From NCBI RefSeq assembly GCF_016656965.1, contig NZ_CP067977.1, positions 2,771,501 to 2,835,500 on the forward strand: a stretch of 64,000 nucleotides of DNA. Reading direction: 5' to 3'. The stretch comes from Brevundimonas vitisensis (lineage in GTDB: Bacteria > Pseudomonadota > Alphaproteobacteria > Caulobacterales > Caulobacteraceae). The position numbers and the translations under genes are program-made. Of the stretch, positions 51,039 to 61,340 are shown piece after piece. Each line of letters begins with the position of its first letter. The stretch's first letter is position 1. The notes beneath the pieces are model-generated. The model did not search any database. It saw only the letters and a list, made by a program, of their open reading frames with translations, and had not been told where the DNA came from.

Positions 51039-52745
51039 ATGGCCCGCATCCTCATCACCTCGGCTTTGCCCTACATCAACGGCATCAAGCACCTGGGGAA
51101 TCTGGCGGGCTCCATGCTGCCTGCGGATGTCTATGCGCGGTTCAAGCGCGCCCGCGGCGATGAGGTGCTCTACATCTGCGCCACCGATGAGCACGGCACC
51201 CCGGCAGAGCTGGCCGCTGCCGCCGCTGGTCAGGACGTGCGCACCTATTGCGATGAGCAACATCAGATTCAGAAGGCGGCAGGCGAGGCGTTCGGCCTTT
51301 CCTATGACTGGTTCGGACGGTCCTCCAGTGACGCCAACCGCGCCCTGACCCAGCATTTCGCCGCCGCCCTGGAAGCCAATGGCTATATCGAGGAGCGGGT
51401 TGATCGGATGATCTATTCGATCGACGACGCCCGCTTCCTGCCTGACCGTTATGTCGAAGGGACCTGCCCCCACTGTGGCCATGTCGGGGCGCGGGGTGAC
51501 CAGTGCGACAACTGTGGGCGGCTGTTGGATCCGACCGACCTGATCGATCCCTATTCGTCGGTGTCGGGCAGCCGGAACCTGGAGGTTCGGGACACCCGCC
51601 ACCTGTATTTGCTGCAGACCCGCCTGGAGCAGCCGATTCGCGACTGGATCGACGGCCGCCAGGGCTGGCAGACCTTGGCCAAATCCATTGCCCTGAAACA
51701 TCTGGACGAGGGCCTGATTGATCGGGGAATCACCCGCGATCTGAAATGGGGCGTGCCGGTGGTCGCACCGGATGGCGGCCCGCGCCCGGGGATGGAGGGC
51801 AAGGTCTTCTATGTCTGGTTCGACGCTCCCATCGAATACATCGGTGCCACCCAGGAATTGGCCGATGCCAATGGCCGGACCTGGCGCGATTGGTGGCGCA
51901 CGGACGAGGGGGCGGGCGACGTCCGCTATGTCCAGTTCATGGGCAAGGACAATGTGGCCTTCCACACCGTCAGCTTCCCCGCCACGATCCTGGGCAGCGG
52001 CGAACCGTGGAAGACGGTGGATACGCTCAAGGCATTCAACTGGCTGAACTGGTACGGCGGCAAGTTCTCGACCAGCCAGAAGCGCGGCGTCTTCATGGAC
52101 CAGGCGCTGGAGATCCTGCCCGCAGACTACTGGCGCTGGCATCTGACCGCCTATGGGCCGGAGGGGTCGGACGCCGCCTTCACCTGGGAACAGTTCCAGT
52201 CGACGACCAACAAGGACCTGGCCGATGTGCTGGGTAATTTCGTCAACCGGATCGTGAAATTCACCGAGTCAAAGTTCGACGGCGTCGTTCCTGATGGGGG
52301 CGAAGTCGGGCCGCTCGAGGCCGATCTGGCGCGCGATATGTCTGCCGGCATCGCCGAGGCGACGGCCGCTTTCGAGGCCATGGAGTTCCGCAAGGCCTGC
52401 GTCGCTCTGCGGGCGGTGTGGGTCCTGGGCAATGAGTATCTGCAGGTCGCGGCCCCCTGGACGGTGTTCAAGACCGATCCGGTCCAGGCGGCCGCTTCGG
52501 TCCGCACCGCCCTGAATCTGGTCGCGCTGTTTGCTCGTCTGGCCGCCCCGGTCATTCCGTCATCGGCGGCACGAATCGCCGCCAGCGTCGGGGTTGACGA
52601 TCTTTCCTGGCCTGAGGCGAGTGGTCCTCTGCTCGACCTTCTGCCGCGGGGTCAAAAGGTTCAGGCGACCGAAGTCCTGTTCCGCAAGATCGAGGATGCT
52701 CAGGTCACGGAATGGGCTGAGCGTTTCGGAGGGGCTGAGGCCTAG
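51039..52745 (+). CDS. metG: Methionyl-tRNA synthetase
   Basis: 568 aa. Class I signature [20 protein letters not shown] (HLGN as the HIGH equivalent). The zinc knuckle has four Cys ([18 protein letters not shown]). The usual KMSKS loop appears as [12 protein letters not shown]. The anticodon-binding helical domain follows, but the protein ends without the C-terminal tRNA-binding dimerisation domain of E. coli MetG (677 aa). The start at 51039 ([15 protein letters not shown]) is chosen as canonical; the frame extends to 50970 with non-homologous residues. Confidence 0.95.
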   Translation: MARILITSALPYINGIKHLGNLAGSMLPADVYARFKRARGDEVLYICATDEHGTPAELAAAAAGQDVRTYCDEQHQIQKAAGEAFGLSYDWFGRSSSDANRALTQHFAAALEANGYIEERVDRMIYSIDDARFLPDRYVEGTCPHCGHVGARGDQCDNCGRLLDPTDLIDPYSSVSGSRNLEVRDTRHLYLLQTRLEQPIRDWIDGRQGWQTLAKSIALKHLDEGLIDRGITRDLKWGVPVVAPDGGPRPGMEGKVFYVWFDAPIEYIGATQELADANGRTWRDWWRTDEGAGDVRYVQFMGKDNVAFHTVSFPATILGSGEPWKTVDTLKAFNWLNWYGGKFSTSQKRGVFMDQALEILPADYWRWHLTAYGPEGSDAAFTWEQFQSTTNKDLADVLGNFVNRIVKFTESKFDGVVPDGGEVGPLEADLARDMSAGIAEATAAFEAMEFRKACVALRAVWVLGNEYLQVAAPWTVFKTDPVQAAASVRTALNLVALFARLAAPVIPSSAARIAASVGVDDLSWPEASGPLLDLLPRGQKVQATEVLFRKIEDAQVTEWAERFGGAEA

Positions 52746-53071
52746 CCGCCGACGACGGGCAGGCCCGCGGCCTGCCAGGCCGCGATCCCGCCGGTCAGAT
52801 TATAGACGGCCTGACCCTGAGGCCCCGTGCCTTGCAGATAGGCGCAGACCTGGGCGCTGCGTCCGCCCTTGGCGCACTGCATGATGATCTTTCGATCGGT
52901 AGGCAGGTCCAGGCCGTCCAAGGCCGCGGGCATACGGCTGAGCGGGGCGAGGATCACGCCATCGATTCGCATCGCAGCGTGCTCGTCGACCTCGCGCACA
53001 TCGACCATGACGGCCTCTCCGGCCTCCAGCCACGCCGCCGCTTGCTCGACCGAGACCGACAGCACGGTCAT
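52742..53071 (-). CDS. Rhodanese-like sulfurtransferase
   Basis: 109 aa, single rhodanese domain: [20 protein letters not shown] and the active-site loop [16 protein letters not shown] with catalytic Cys, ending with [17 protein letters not shown]. Cytosolic, likely a persulfide carrier. Two bases downstream of the TerC gene; its stop overlaps that of metG on the other strand. Confidence 0.9.
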   Translation of the reverse strand: MTVLSVSVEQAAAWLEAGEAVMVDVREVDEHAAMRIDGVILAPLSRMPAALDGLDLPTDRKIIMQCAKGGRSAQVCAYLQGTGPQGQAVYNLTGGIAAWQAAGLPVVGG

Positions 53072-53073
53072 CG

Positions 53074-53925
53074 TCAGGACGCGGGAGCGGGGGTGACCGG
53101 CTGAGCCGGGGGCGAGGCGGTGGCCGCCGACGGCTGCGGCGTCGGCGGGGCGGGCAGGGTGCTGTCCTCGGTGCGGACGCCCTTCAGGTGCTTGGCCGCC
53201 TCTTCTTCACTGATGTCCAGGAAGCCCGGCGCGGCCGCATTGTGCGATTCCAGATTGCCGGTTCGCACGACCACCGAGCGATAGCCGTCCCAGATCATGT
53301 GCAAGGCGACATAGAGGACGATGACCAGACCGACGTAGCCGATCCAGCGATGCTTGGTCAGCAGCTTGGCGATGAAGGTCGCTGCCACACCCATCAGGCC
53401 GATGGACAGCACCAGGCCGAACACCATGATCCACGGGTGGTCATGGGCGGCACCGGCAACCGCCAGGACGTTGTCCAGCGACATGGTCACGTCGGCGATC
53501 ATGATCTGCAGCAGGGCCGCGCCAAAGGTCTTGCGCTTGATGCCCAATTCCTCGGGTGAGGGGCCCTTGCCGTGCTCGATCTGCATGGCCAGTTCCAGCT
53601 CGGCTTCAGCCTCGGCCTGATCGTGGGTGGCCTGTTCGCGCAGCTCGCGCCACATTTTCCAGCAGACCCACATCAGCAGGACGCCACCGGCCAACAGCAG
53701 GCCGACAATGGCCAGCAGCTGGACCGTGATCAGGGCAAAACCGATTCGCATCACGACCGCTGCGGCCAGGCCGATCAGGATGGCTTTGCGCCGCTGTTCG
53801 GCCGGCAGGGCGGCCGCCGCCAGGCCGACCGCCACGGCGTTGTCACCGGCAAGCACGAGATCGATCATCAGCACCTGGCCCAGAGCGGCCAGTGCGTCGG
53901 CGGAGAAGAGGTCTGCGAATTCCAT
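53074..53925 (-). CDS. TerC-family integral membrane protein
   Basis: 283 aa, seven to eight hydrophobic segments. Paired acidic motifs VLMIDLVLAGDNAVAVGLAA and DVTMSLDNVLAVAGA are the metal-site signature of the TerC/Alx family, some of which export Mn2+. A Glu-rich cytosolic loop (EAEAELELAMQ) and a Pro/Ala-rich C-terminal tail (about 235-283) are peculiar to this protein. The rhodanese gene follows directly. Confidence 0.88.
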   Translation of the reverse strand: MEFADLFSADALAALGQVLMIDLVLAGDNAVAVGLAAAALPAEQRRKAILIGLAAAVVMRIGFALITVQLLAIVGLLLAGGVLLMWVCWKMWRELREQATHDQAEAEAELELAMQIEHGKGPSPEELGIKRKTFGAALLQIMIADVTMSLDNVLAVAGAAHDHPWIMVFGLVLSIGLMGVAATFIAKLLTKHRWIGYVGLVIVLYVALHMIWDGYRSVVVRTGNLESHNAAAPGFLDISEEEAAKHLKGVRTEDSTLPAPPTPQPSAATASPPAQPVTPAPAS

Positions 53926-53978
53926 TTTTGCTCTCTAGCGGTCAGCACCGGACGCGCCAAGGGGATTGGCGCGGGCGA

Positions 53979-54869
53979 TCAGGGGGTCTGCTTTTTGGCG
54001 GCCTCATAGAGTGCCACAGCGGCTGCGTTTGAGACGTTCAGGCTCTCGAAGCCGCCAGGCATGGGGATTTGCGCCAAGGCATCGCAATGCTCGGCCACCA
54101 GGCGGCGGATGCCGTCGCCCTCGGACCCCATGACCAGGACCGTCGGCTGATGATCCAGGGCCTGATCCAGCGTTTCCTCGGCCGCGCCGTCCAGCCCGAC
54201 GGCACGCCACCCCAGGTCGGCCAGTCGTTCCAGCGCGCGGCTGAGGTTGGTGACGCGCGCGCAGGGCAGGCGCTCGGTCGCGCCGGCAGCCGCCTTGGCC
54301 AGGGCACCGGCCAGGGCAGGCGAATGCCGGTCCTGGACCACGATCCCCCTGGCTCCGAAGGCTAGGGCTGAGCGGAAGATGGCCCCGACATTCTGGGGAT
54401 CGGTCAGCTGGTCCAGCATGACGATGATGCCGCTGGCCGGCTCAGCGAAATCCTCTAGTCCGACGCCTTCCAGCGGGGCGACCTTGAATACCAGGCCCTG
54501 ATGGACGGCGCCGACCGGCACGATCCGGTCCAGAGCCTGAGCCTCCATCACCTCGACCGCATGGCCATGGGGGGCCAGGCCGTCGCGCTCTATCTCGGCG
54601 GCGCGATCCGGCGTGGCCATCAGGCGACCCATGCCCTTGCGGGCCGGATTGGCCAGCGCCGCCAGGACAGGATGACGTCCCCATATAAGATTGTCGGCAT
54701 CCACCTTTCCGCGTGCTGGCGGGCGGGGCCTGCTGTCGGCGAACGACTTGGGCGGGGGATTGGGGTTCCAGCCGCCCGGCCTGGGCGTATCCGAAGCCTT
54801 GCTGGTGCGCGCAGAAAAAGGCTGCTTCTTGCCCCCCTTGCGGTCGTTGCGTTCTCGATTTTGCGACAC
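53979..54869 (-). CDS. rlmB: TrmH/SpoU-family rRNA 2'-O-methyltransferase (RlmB-like)
   Basis: 296 aa from a GTG at 54869, chosen because GGAGG lies about ten bases upstream. The frame remains open to 55193, but that would run antisense through a tRNA-Tyr gene. A basic, disordered 60-residue N-terminus is followed by the substrate-binding domain (IWGRHPVLAALANPAR) and the SPOUT knot: IVMLDQLTDPQNVGAIFRSA, VLVMGSEGDGIRRLV, IPMPGGFESLNVSNAAAVAL. It methylates a guanosine ribose in 23S rRNA (G2251 in E. coli). Confidence 0.9.
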   Translation of the reverse strand: MSQNRERNDRKGGKKQPFSARTSKASDTPRPGGWNPNPPPKSFADSRPRPPARGKVDADNLIWGRHPVLAALANPARKGMGRLMATPDRAAEIERDGLAPHGHAVEVMEAQALDRIVPVGAVHQGLVFKVAPLEGVGLEDFAEPASGIIVMLDQLTDPQNVGAIFRSALAFGARGIVVQDRHSPALAGALAKAAAGATERLPCARVTNLSRALERLADLGWRAVGLDGAAEETLDQALDHQPTVLVMGSEGDGIRRLVAEHCDALAQIPMPGGFESLNVSNAAAVALYEAAKKQTP

Positions 54870-55015
54870 TATAAGACGCCCTCCGATTTGGAGCCCTAGG
54901 GCTTTCGGGTCCGGCGCCCCCTCTAAACCAGGCGACGCAAGACACCGAGAGCTTTTGTCTGGCGGCGGTCGAAAGACTTTCGTTGGGCGGTCCGGTTGGT
55001 GTCGAAAACGCGCGC

Positions 55016-55099
55016 GGGGGAATGTCCCGAGCGGCAAAGGGGGGGGACTGTAAATCCCCTGCGTAAGCTTCGCAGGTTCGAGTCCTGCTTCCCCCACCA
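55016..55099 (+). tRNA. tRNA-Tyr (anticodon GTA)
   Basis: 84 nt with encoded CCA. Acceptor GGGGGAA/TTCCCCC, anticodon stem GGGGA/TCCCC with loop CTGTAAA (GTA), class II variable arm TGCGTAAGCTTCGC, T-arm with GGTTCGAGTCC. Confidence 0.96.
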
Positions 55100-55178
55100 C
55101 GCGCGTTTCGAGACCGGCGGCCAGGACGACGGAACGGAACCGGGTGCGGCGGTCCAGCGTGACAACCGCATTCTTCGC

Positions 55179-55252
55179 GCGGGTATAGCACAATGGTAGT
55201 GCAGCAGCCTTCCAAGCTGAGGATGTCGGTTCGATCCCGTCTACCCGCTCCA
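55179..55252 (+). tRNA. tRNA-Gly (anticodon TCC)
   Basis: 74 nt with encoded CCA. Acceptor GCGGGTA/TACCCGC, anticodon loop CTTCCAA (TCC), T-arm GGTTCGATCCC. 79 bases after tRNA-Tyr and 59 before tuf on the same strand, probably one transcript. Confidence 0.96.
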
Positions 55253-55311
55253 GGTTTTTAGATCAGCATGCGCCCCTCCGCTGACGGACCCGGGCCACAG
55301 GAGTTTTGGCT

Positions 55312-56502
<1,191 letters not shown>

Positions 56503-56602
56503 TAGAGGCTGGATGCTCCAAGGCGGGGCCTGCTTGGCCCCGCTGCCGAGCGCAGACGAATGGCCTAAAGCCGCGCGCAAGCGCCTAAGGCCCACTACAA
56601 AG

Positions 56603-56632
56603 ACCCCCGTCGGGAAACCGGCGGGGGTTTTT
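56603..56632 (+). terminator. Terminator of the tRNA-tuf transcript
   Basis: 11-bp stem with one G-U pair (ACCCCCGTCGG / CCGGCGGGGGT), GAAA tetraloop, and a T run. Located 100 bases after the tuf stop. Confidence 0.85.
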
Positions 56633-56648
56633 ATATTTTTGCTGGCGA

Positions 56649-56816
56649 TCAGTCGTTCGGTTTGCCGGTGGCCGGGTCGGTTTCGGTTTCGCCGGAGTTG
56701 GAACTGCCCTCGGCACCGCGCGGTTCGGTGGCGGGACGGGGGGGCTGACCCTCGGACGCGGGCGTCCGCTGGTTCTCGGTTTCGATCTCACGGGTGTCGG
56801 GGCGGGCGTCGGACAT
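56649..56816 (-). CDS. Small hydrophilic hypothetical protein
   Basis: 55 aa, Glu/Pro/Thr/Ser-rich, no hydrophobic segment ([20 protein letters not shown]...). GGAG five bases before the ATG supports translation. It is probably disordered. Function unknown; it is not obviously related to neighbours. Confidence 0.5.
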   Translation of the reverse strand: MSDARPDTREIETENQRTPASEGQPPRPATEPRGAEGSSNSGETETDPATGKPND

Positions 56817-56974
56817 GATGGCTCCAGCAGGATGTGGGATACGGCAACGCATGGACCGGCCGGTTCGCTCCACGGATAAGACCGCGTTCACCATTCCCGC
56901 ACACCCCGTCGCAACTCGGTCGAGGTTAGGCATGCTGGCGAAACGCCTATCGGGCGGGCCACAGGGAATCAGGA

Positions 56975-58114
56975 ATGCGCGGGCTGAAAGTCGAAATTGT
57001 CGGCGTGGAGGCCCTGACTCAGGACGACTGGGCTCTTTGGTCCCGGATTCAGTCCGACGAGCCGGACCTGATTAGTCCTTACTTCTGGCCGCAGTTCACG
57101 CGCGTGGCGGCAGAGGTCTGCCCAGGCGCCGCCGTCGCCGTGTTTCGGCGCGGAACACAGACGATCGGATATTTCCCCCATCAGCGACGCAGCGGCACGA
57201 TGCAACCGCTGGCCGCACCGATGAACGACTATCACGGCATTATCGCGCGCGCCGCCGATCGACCGAGTTTGGACGAGGCGGCGACGCTGCTGAATGCGCC
57301 GCGACTGACGGTCGGAGGCTGGGTGGGTCACGGCGAAGTCGGTCAGGCGCGGCGGACGGTCCAGGTCCAACTGCCCGACGGCGACTATGCCGCCTGGTAT
57401 TCGGAGCGTCGCAAGAGCCACGCCAAATTCTTCAAGGACAAGGAGCGGGCACGTCGTAGTATGGAGGCCGAACTAGGCCCCATAGAAGTGAAGCGAGGCC
57501 TGCGTGATCCCGAGCTGCTGGACCAGCTCATTGCGCTGAAGCGGGATCAGTATCGCCGTACCGGCCGCCATGACATATTCGCCTGCGGCTGGACCGCTGA
57601 TCTGCTTCACCGCCTGATGGCTCAGCCGGAAGGTGGGCTGGGTGCCTCCATGGCCGGGCTTTGGGCGGGGGGGCGGCTGTGCGCCATGGAGTATTCCATG
57701 CACGCAGGCGACCAGTATCACTTCTGGTTCCCCGGCTATTTTCCGGAATTGGCCCGCTGTTCGCCCGGCATCCTGCTGAGCATGGATACCATGCAGATGG
57801 CGGGGGCGGCCGGATACCGGACCTTCGACTTCGGTTTCGAGGGCGAGCACTACAAGAAATATTTCTGCAATGCCGAGCGCGAGGTGCGCGAGGCCGTCAT
57901 CCTGCGCCCCGGCCTCGGTGCCTCGGTCAGTCAGGCGGCTGTCGGCCTCTTGAATGTGGCCGGAGCCGGCCGCGGCGAACAGCTGCGTAACAGTGTCCGC
58001 CGCCGATGGGCTGCGATCGAGGCCTGTGAGGTTACGCCCATGGCGCGCGCCCGGGGAGCGGTGAATGCGGCCCAGGCTGCCCTGGCCAAGGTCTCGCGTC
58101 CCTCTCATGCGTGA
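56975..58114 (+). CDS. GNAT/FemAB-like acyltransferase (CelD/BcsL type)
   Basis: 379 aa, cytosolic. The two-lobed GNAT-like layout of the Acetyltransf_6/BioF2-like family shows as SPYFWPQFTRVAAEVCPGAA and AVAVFRRGTQTIGYFPHQRR in the N-terminal half. WYSERRKSHAKFFKDKERAR marks the central basic helix, and LCAMEYSMHAGDQYHFWFPG with FDFGFEGEHYKKYFCN mark the C-terminal half. Such proteins N-acylate sugars or amino acids in envelope polysaccharide pathways. The next gene begins inside its last codons, so the two form one unit. The substrate is unknown. Confidence 0.75.
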   Translation: MRGLKVEIVGVEALTQDDWALWSRIQSDEPDLISPYFWPQFTRVAAEVCPGAAVAVFRRGTQTIGYFPHQRRSGTMQPLAAPMNDYHGIIARAADRPSLDEAATLLNAPRLTVGGWVGHGEVGQARRTVQVQLPDGDYAAWYSERRKSHAKFFKDKERARRSMEAELGPIEVKRGLRDPELLDQLIALKRDQYRRTGRHDIFACGWTADLLHRLMAQPEGGLGASMAGLWAGGRLCAMEYSMHAGDQYHFWFPGYFPELARCSPGILLSMDTMQMAGAAGYRTFDFGFEGEHYKKYFCNAEREVREAVILRPGLGASVSQAAVGLLNVAGAGRGEQLRNSVRRRWAAIEACEVTPMARARGAVNAAQAALAKVSRPSHA

Positions 58115-59021
58115 GCGCCACATGAGCCGTACCCGTTATCCCGGTCCGGTCACCGAGGCCAAGGTCCATCCCCACCGCCTGGTAGAGCAAGGGTTCGCCT
58201 CGGACGAGGTGCTGGCCGGTATTCTGGATCGCTATCCAGCCGAACTGTTCGACATCAACCTCTACGACTACGACGCCGAGGGGCAGGTGTCGCTGCGAAC
58301 GGGAGCAAGGGGCCGATTGAGCGGATCGGATCTTCTGGCGGCCATCCAGCAAGGGCGCCTGTGGGTCAATCTGAGGGGAGTCGAGACGGCCTGGCCCGAG
58401 TTGTGGGCCGCCGCCATGGCCGACTTCCACGCCATCCAGGCGACCTATCCCGGCATGAAGGCGGTGACGAATGCGGGGCAGCTGATCCTGTCGTCACCGG
58501 CGGCGCGGGTTCCCTATCATTTCGATGCCGCAGGCGTGGTTCTGTTTCATCTGCGTGGGCGCAAGCGGCTGTTCGTCTATCCAGGCGACGAGGCCCACCT
58601 GGCCGAGGTCGACATGGAGAATGTCGTGGCCCGGCAGACGACCGAAGAGCTCCCCTATACCCTCGCGTTCGAACCGGACGCTCAGATCGTGGACCTTGAG
58701 CCCGGTCAGGCCCTGACCTGGCCGCTCTATGCGCCGCATCGGGTCGAGAACCTGGATCGGTTCTGCGTCTCCCTGTCGATGGACTACCAGACCTGGCCCT
58801 CGCGCTGGCGAAACGGAGCCCTCTATACAAATGCGGTCCTGCGCCGCGCCGGGAGGCGTCCGCGCCAGACAGACTCCATGGCGGTGCCCGAGTTGGCCGC
58901 CCGCTGGGCCGCTTCCTTGGCGTTGAAAAGGGCCGGGGCGCTGAAAAGCCGGATCGCGACCTTGGAGCGCGACTTCGAACCTCAGGTCGGCTCGACGGAT
59001 GGCGCGCGAGCGCTTCGTTAA
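58107..59021 (+). CDS. Cupin/JmjC-like putative Fe(II) oxygenase
   Basis: 304 aa from ATG 58107 (8-nt overlap with the acyltransferase gene); ATG 58122 is an alternative. The core double-stranded beta-helix has an HxD pair in PYHFDAAGVVLFHLRG and a distal His in LYAPHRVENLDRFCVSLSMD, the spacing of 2-oxoglutarate/Fe(II) JmjC-type hydroxylases. The N-terminal region (FDINLYDYDAEGQVSLRTGA) and the C-terminal basic helices are family-specific. It probably hydroxylates the product or carrier acted on by the neighbouring acyltransferase, but this is inference. Confidence 0.7.
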   Translation: MRERHMSRTRYPGPVTEAKVHPHRLVEQGFASDEVLAGILDRYPAELFDINLYDYDAEGQVSLRTGARGRLSGSDLLAAIQQGRLWVNLRGVETAWPELWAAAMADFHAIQATYPGMKAVTNAGQLILSSPAARVPYHFDAAGVVLFHLRGRKRLFVYPGDEAHLAEVDMENVVARQTTEELPYTLAFEPDAQIVDLEPGQALTWPLYAPHRVENLDRFCVSLSMDYQTWPSRWRNGALYTNAVLRRAGRRPRQTDSMAVPELAARWAASLALKRAGALKSRIATLERDFEPQVGSTDGARALR

Positions 59022-59105
59022 ATCGAGGTCATGACGTCGAGTTAAAATGACTGTGGCCGCAGGTTGGCCCATCCTTTCTGCATAGCCGGAGAGGGAAACA
59101 ACGCC

Positions 59106-59966
59106 ATGAAGCTCGCCATTGCCGCCGTCGCCATGCTGGCCACCGCCGCCGCTGCGGCCCCAGCCGCTGCCCAGGACGTCAAGATCGAGAACGCTGTCGC
59201 GCGGGTCGTCGTCATTGTGGAGGATCGGGCCGACGTCGGGGTCGAGATCGAACAGGGGCGGTCGGCGCTGCCGGCGGTACGTGTCACACGACGCGGCGAT
59301 GCCGTGCGTATCGACGGCGGTCTGGATCGCAATGCCGTCCGGGATTGCCGCGCAGGCCCGGACAATGCGCGTCAACCGGGGCAGGGGGCCTCTGTCGAGG
59401 TGCGCCGCATGGGCCGCATTCGCCTGGAAGACGCCCCCTTGATCGTGATCCGTAGTCCGCGATCGGTCGAGGTCGCCGCGGGGGAGGGGGTGTTCGGCTC
59501 GGTGGGCCGTGGTGCGACCTCGGTCGACCTGGCGTCTGGTGGCTGTGGCGACTGGACCGTGGCCAATGTGGACGGCAACGTCGACGTCAGCCTTGGAGGC
59601 TCCGGAACCGTCCGTCTGGGCACCAGCCGGTCGCTCGACGTGGCGCTCGGCGGGTCGGGCGACATGATTGCGGGCCGGACGGGCGCGTTCGAACTCGCGG
59701 TCGGCGGAGCAGGTGAGGTCCAACTGGCAAGGGTCGACGGGCCCGTGGATATCGCCATCGGCGGCTCGGGCGACGTGACCATCCGTAACGGCAGCAGCGA
59801 CGACTTCAGCGTCTCCATCGCCGGGTCAGGCAATGTGGATTTCGGCGGCACGGCGCGTGATGTCAGTGTTTCCATCGCAGGCTCGGGCGATGTCCGCGTG
59901 GCGCGGGCCACCGGCAACGTCGCCCGCAGCGTGATCGGTTCGGGCGACATCAGAATCGGGCGCTGA
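59106..59966 (+). CDS. Secreted DUF2807-like beta-helix protein
   Basis: 286 aa. Signal peptide of about 23 residues (MKLAIAAVAMLATAAAAAPA, cleaved after AxA-QD). The C-terminal 160 residues contain a short repeat with GGSG/AGSG at each turn (GGSGTVRL, GGSGDMIA, GGAGEVQL, GGSGDVTI, AGSGNVDF, AGSGDVRV, GSGDIRIG), about 20 residues apart. This is the head-GIN/DUF2807 pattern, probably a right-handed beta-helix in the periplasm or outer membrane. Role unknown. Confidence 0.82.
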   Translation: MKLAIAAVAMLATAAAAAPAAAQDVKIENAVARVVVIVEDRADVGVEIEQGRSALPAVRVTRRGDAVRIDGGLDRNAVRDCRAGPDNARQPGQGASVEVRRMGRIRLEDAPLIVIRSPRSVEVAAGEGVFGSVGRGATSVDLASGGCGDWTVANVDGNVDVSLGGSGTVRLGTSRSLDVALGGSGDMIAGRTGAFELAVGGAGEVQLARVDGPVDIAIGGSGDVTIRNGSSDDFSVSIAGSGNVDFGGTARDVSVSIAGSGDVRVARATGNVARSVIGSGDIRIGR

Positions 59967-59989
59967 ACGCCCGACACCGTCGCATCGAA

Positions 59990-60026
59990 GCAAGGCCCCG
60001 GGTGATTGGACCCTCCGGGGCCTTGC
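59990..60026. terminator. 11-bp inverted repeat after the DUF2807 gene
   Basis: GCAAGGCCCCG and its exact complement CGGGGCCTTGC separated by 15 bases, 24 bases after the stop. No T tract, so a Rho-independent terminator is only possible, but it marks the transcript end. Confidence 0.45.
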
Positions 60027-60129
60027 TGCTGTCGGTGGACGCCGTGCGCCAGGACCGGCGTCAGAAATCGAAGGGCTCCAGCGCTGTTCAGCCGTGCCAG
60101 GCTTGCGACTCTCATGCCGAGGTCCCGCC

Positions 60130-61044
60130 ATGCGTCCTGCCGCCCTGCTGTCCGCGTTCTGTCTCACTGTCTTTGCTCCGGCGGCACAGGCCGTGGCCCA
60201 GACCCCGCCTGAGGCCCTGGTCTGGATGGTGCTGAACGACATCAACATCACCGGGCTGGATCGCGACATGCCGATGAACCGCCCGCCGATCGTGTCCGAA
60301 GTGCCAGAGGGGATGATCCACGCCGTCGATCTTTCGTCTGATGGTCAGGTCGACTGGCTGATCGACTATTCCAAAGCGGGCCTGTCTCAGTTCTGCGGAA
60401 CCGGCGGCTGCCGGCTGGTTCTGTATGTCAGCGACGACGACGGCGAATATCGGCGCGCCTTCGACAATCAGGTCCTGGCCTTTGACATCTCCCGCCGTGT
60501 CGGCCGACAGCGGCTTGAGGCGCAGGTTCATCACGGGGCCTGCGTGCCCGACGATTGGGACTGCCGCTATGCCTGGGCCTGGAACCCGACGACGGGCCGG
60601 CTGCTGCCCATTCCCACGGACGCTGGACGCACACGGCTGGACAACGGCGGCTACCCGGCCATTGCGCAAGACGCCGATGGCGCGGAACCCATGGAACCGG
60701 CAAGCATCAGAATGACACTGGCGGCATCGCGCATTCTGTGTCCCGCGGAAGACCTGTCGCTGGAAGGACAGTTGCGTCAGGCCACCGCCGCGGCTCTGCC
60801 GGACCTGAACGGGGATGGAAAGGACGACTGGCTGGTGCAGCAACCGATTCCCTGTGATGGCGACAGTGCGCCGGACAGCGAGCTTCACATCAGCCAGGTC
60901 AATGGTGATCCGATCCAGGCCATGACGGTGGATTCGGCCAAAACCCTTGCGATTGACATCGGCCAGGCACCCGCCTTGCTCGTGCTGGATAAGGTCCCGA
61001 TGCGATGGGAGCCGGCCAGGCGATCCTTTGTGCCGACGGAATAG
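60130..61044 (+). CDS. Secreted hypothetical protein
   Basis: 304 aa. Sec signal peptide (MRPAALLSAFCLTVFAPAAQ, cleaved near AVAQ). The mature part has two FG-GAP-like acidic loops, DLSSDGQVDWLIDYS and DLNGDGKDDWLVQQP, that resemble Ca-binding beta-propeller repeats, and several Cys that could form disulfides (FCGTGGCRL, ACVPDDWDCRYAW). No catalytic motif recognised. It stands just upstream of the S10 operon promoter. Confidence 0.7.
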   Translation: MRPAALLSAFCLTVFAPAAQAVAQTPPEALVWMVLNDINITGLDRDMPMNRPPIVSEVPEGMIHAVDLSSDGQVDWLIDYSKAGLSQFCGTGGCRLVLYVSDDDGEYRRAFDNQVLAFDISRRVGRQRLEAQVHHGACVPDDWDCRYAWAWNPTTGRLLPIPTDAGRTRLDNGGYPAIAQDADGAEPMEPASIRMTLAASRILCPAEDLSLEGQLRQATAAALPDLNGDGKDDWLVQQPIPCDGDSAPDSELHISQVNGDPIQAMTVDSAKTLAIDIGQAPALLVLDKVPMRWEPARRSFVPTE

Positions 61045-61064
61045 GCCTGCCACGGTTTCGCCGC

Positions 61065-61093
61065 TTGACGCCGGGGGACTCAATCGGCATAAG
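61065..61093 (+). promoter_or_regulatory. Predicted S10 operon promoter
   Basis: TTGACG (61065-61070), 17-base spacer, CATAAG (61088-61093): strong -35. It predicts a leader of about 240 bases before rpsJ. Confidence 0.6.
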
Positions 61094-61117
61094 CGCCAAC
61101 TCTTGTTGGACCGGCTG

Positions 61118-61143
61118 TGCACCCCACTCGATATCGGGGTGCA
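61118..61143 (+). promoter_or_regulatory. Hairpin in the S10 leader
   Basis: TGCACCCC, 10-base loop containing the self-complementary CGATATCG overlap, GGGGTGCA. An 8-bp stem about 20 bases into the predicted leader; possible site for ribosomal-protein feedback. Confidence 0.4.
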
Positions 61144-61305
61144 GACGCGGTCCGCAGGAACGACCTGAGACCCTGTTCTTTGCAGTGACCCAGGACTTCA
61201 ACGGCCTTCGCGGTTCGCTGCGTGGGCCGATCGTTTTTGCGGACGTGCGTACTCTGGGGGCCCTTGGGCTCCGAGGCTCCGGTCTTTGAAATGGTTCACA
61301 GGGAC

Positions 61306-61321
61306 GCAGGTTTCGACCTGC
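61306..61321 (+). promoter_or_regulatory. UUCG-tetraloop hairpin just before rpsJ
   Basis: GCAGGT TTCG ACCTGC: 6-bp stem closed by a UUCG tetraloop, 19 bases before the rpsJ ATG, next to a poor RBS (GGGAAAAAACAACCGAT). It may set translation initiation of the operon. Confidence 0.5.
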
Positions 61322-61340
61322 TTGGGAAAAAACAACCGAT

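Noticed and set aside
49473..52142. An 889-codon open frame on the minus strand across the MATE and metG genes
   Set aside because: It is antisense to two clearly conserved genes; the translation is Gln/Gly/His/Arg-rich with no domain, typical of high-GC antisense frames.
53979..55193. A longer rlmB starting at 55193
   Set aside because: The extension runs antisense through tRNA-Tyr; GTG at 54869 with GGAGG is a better start and gives a normal-sized protein.
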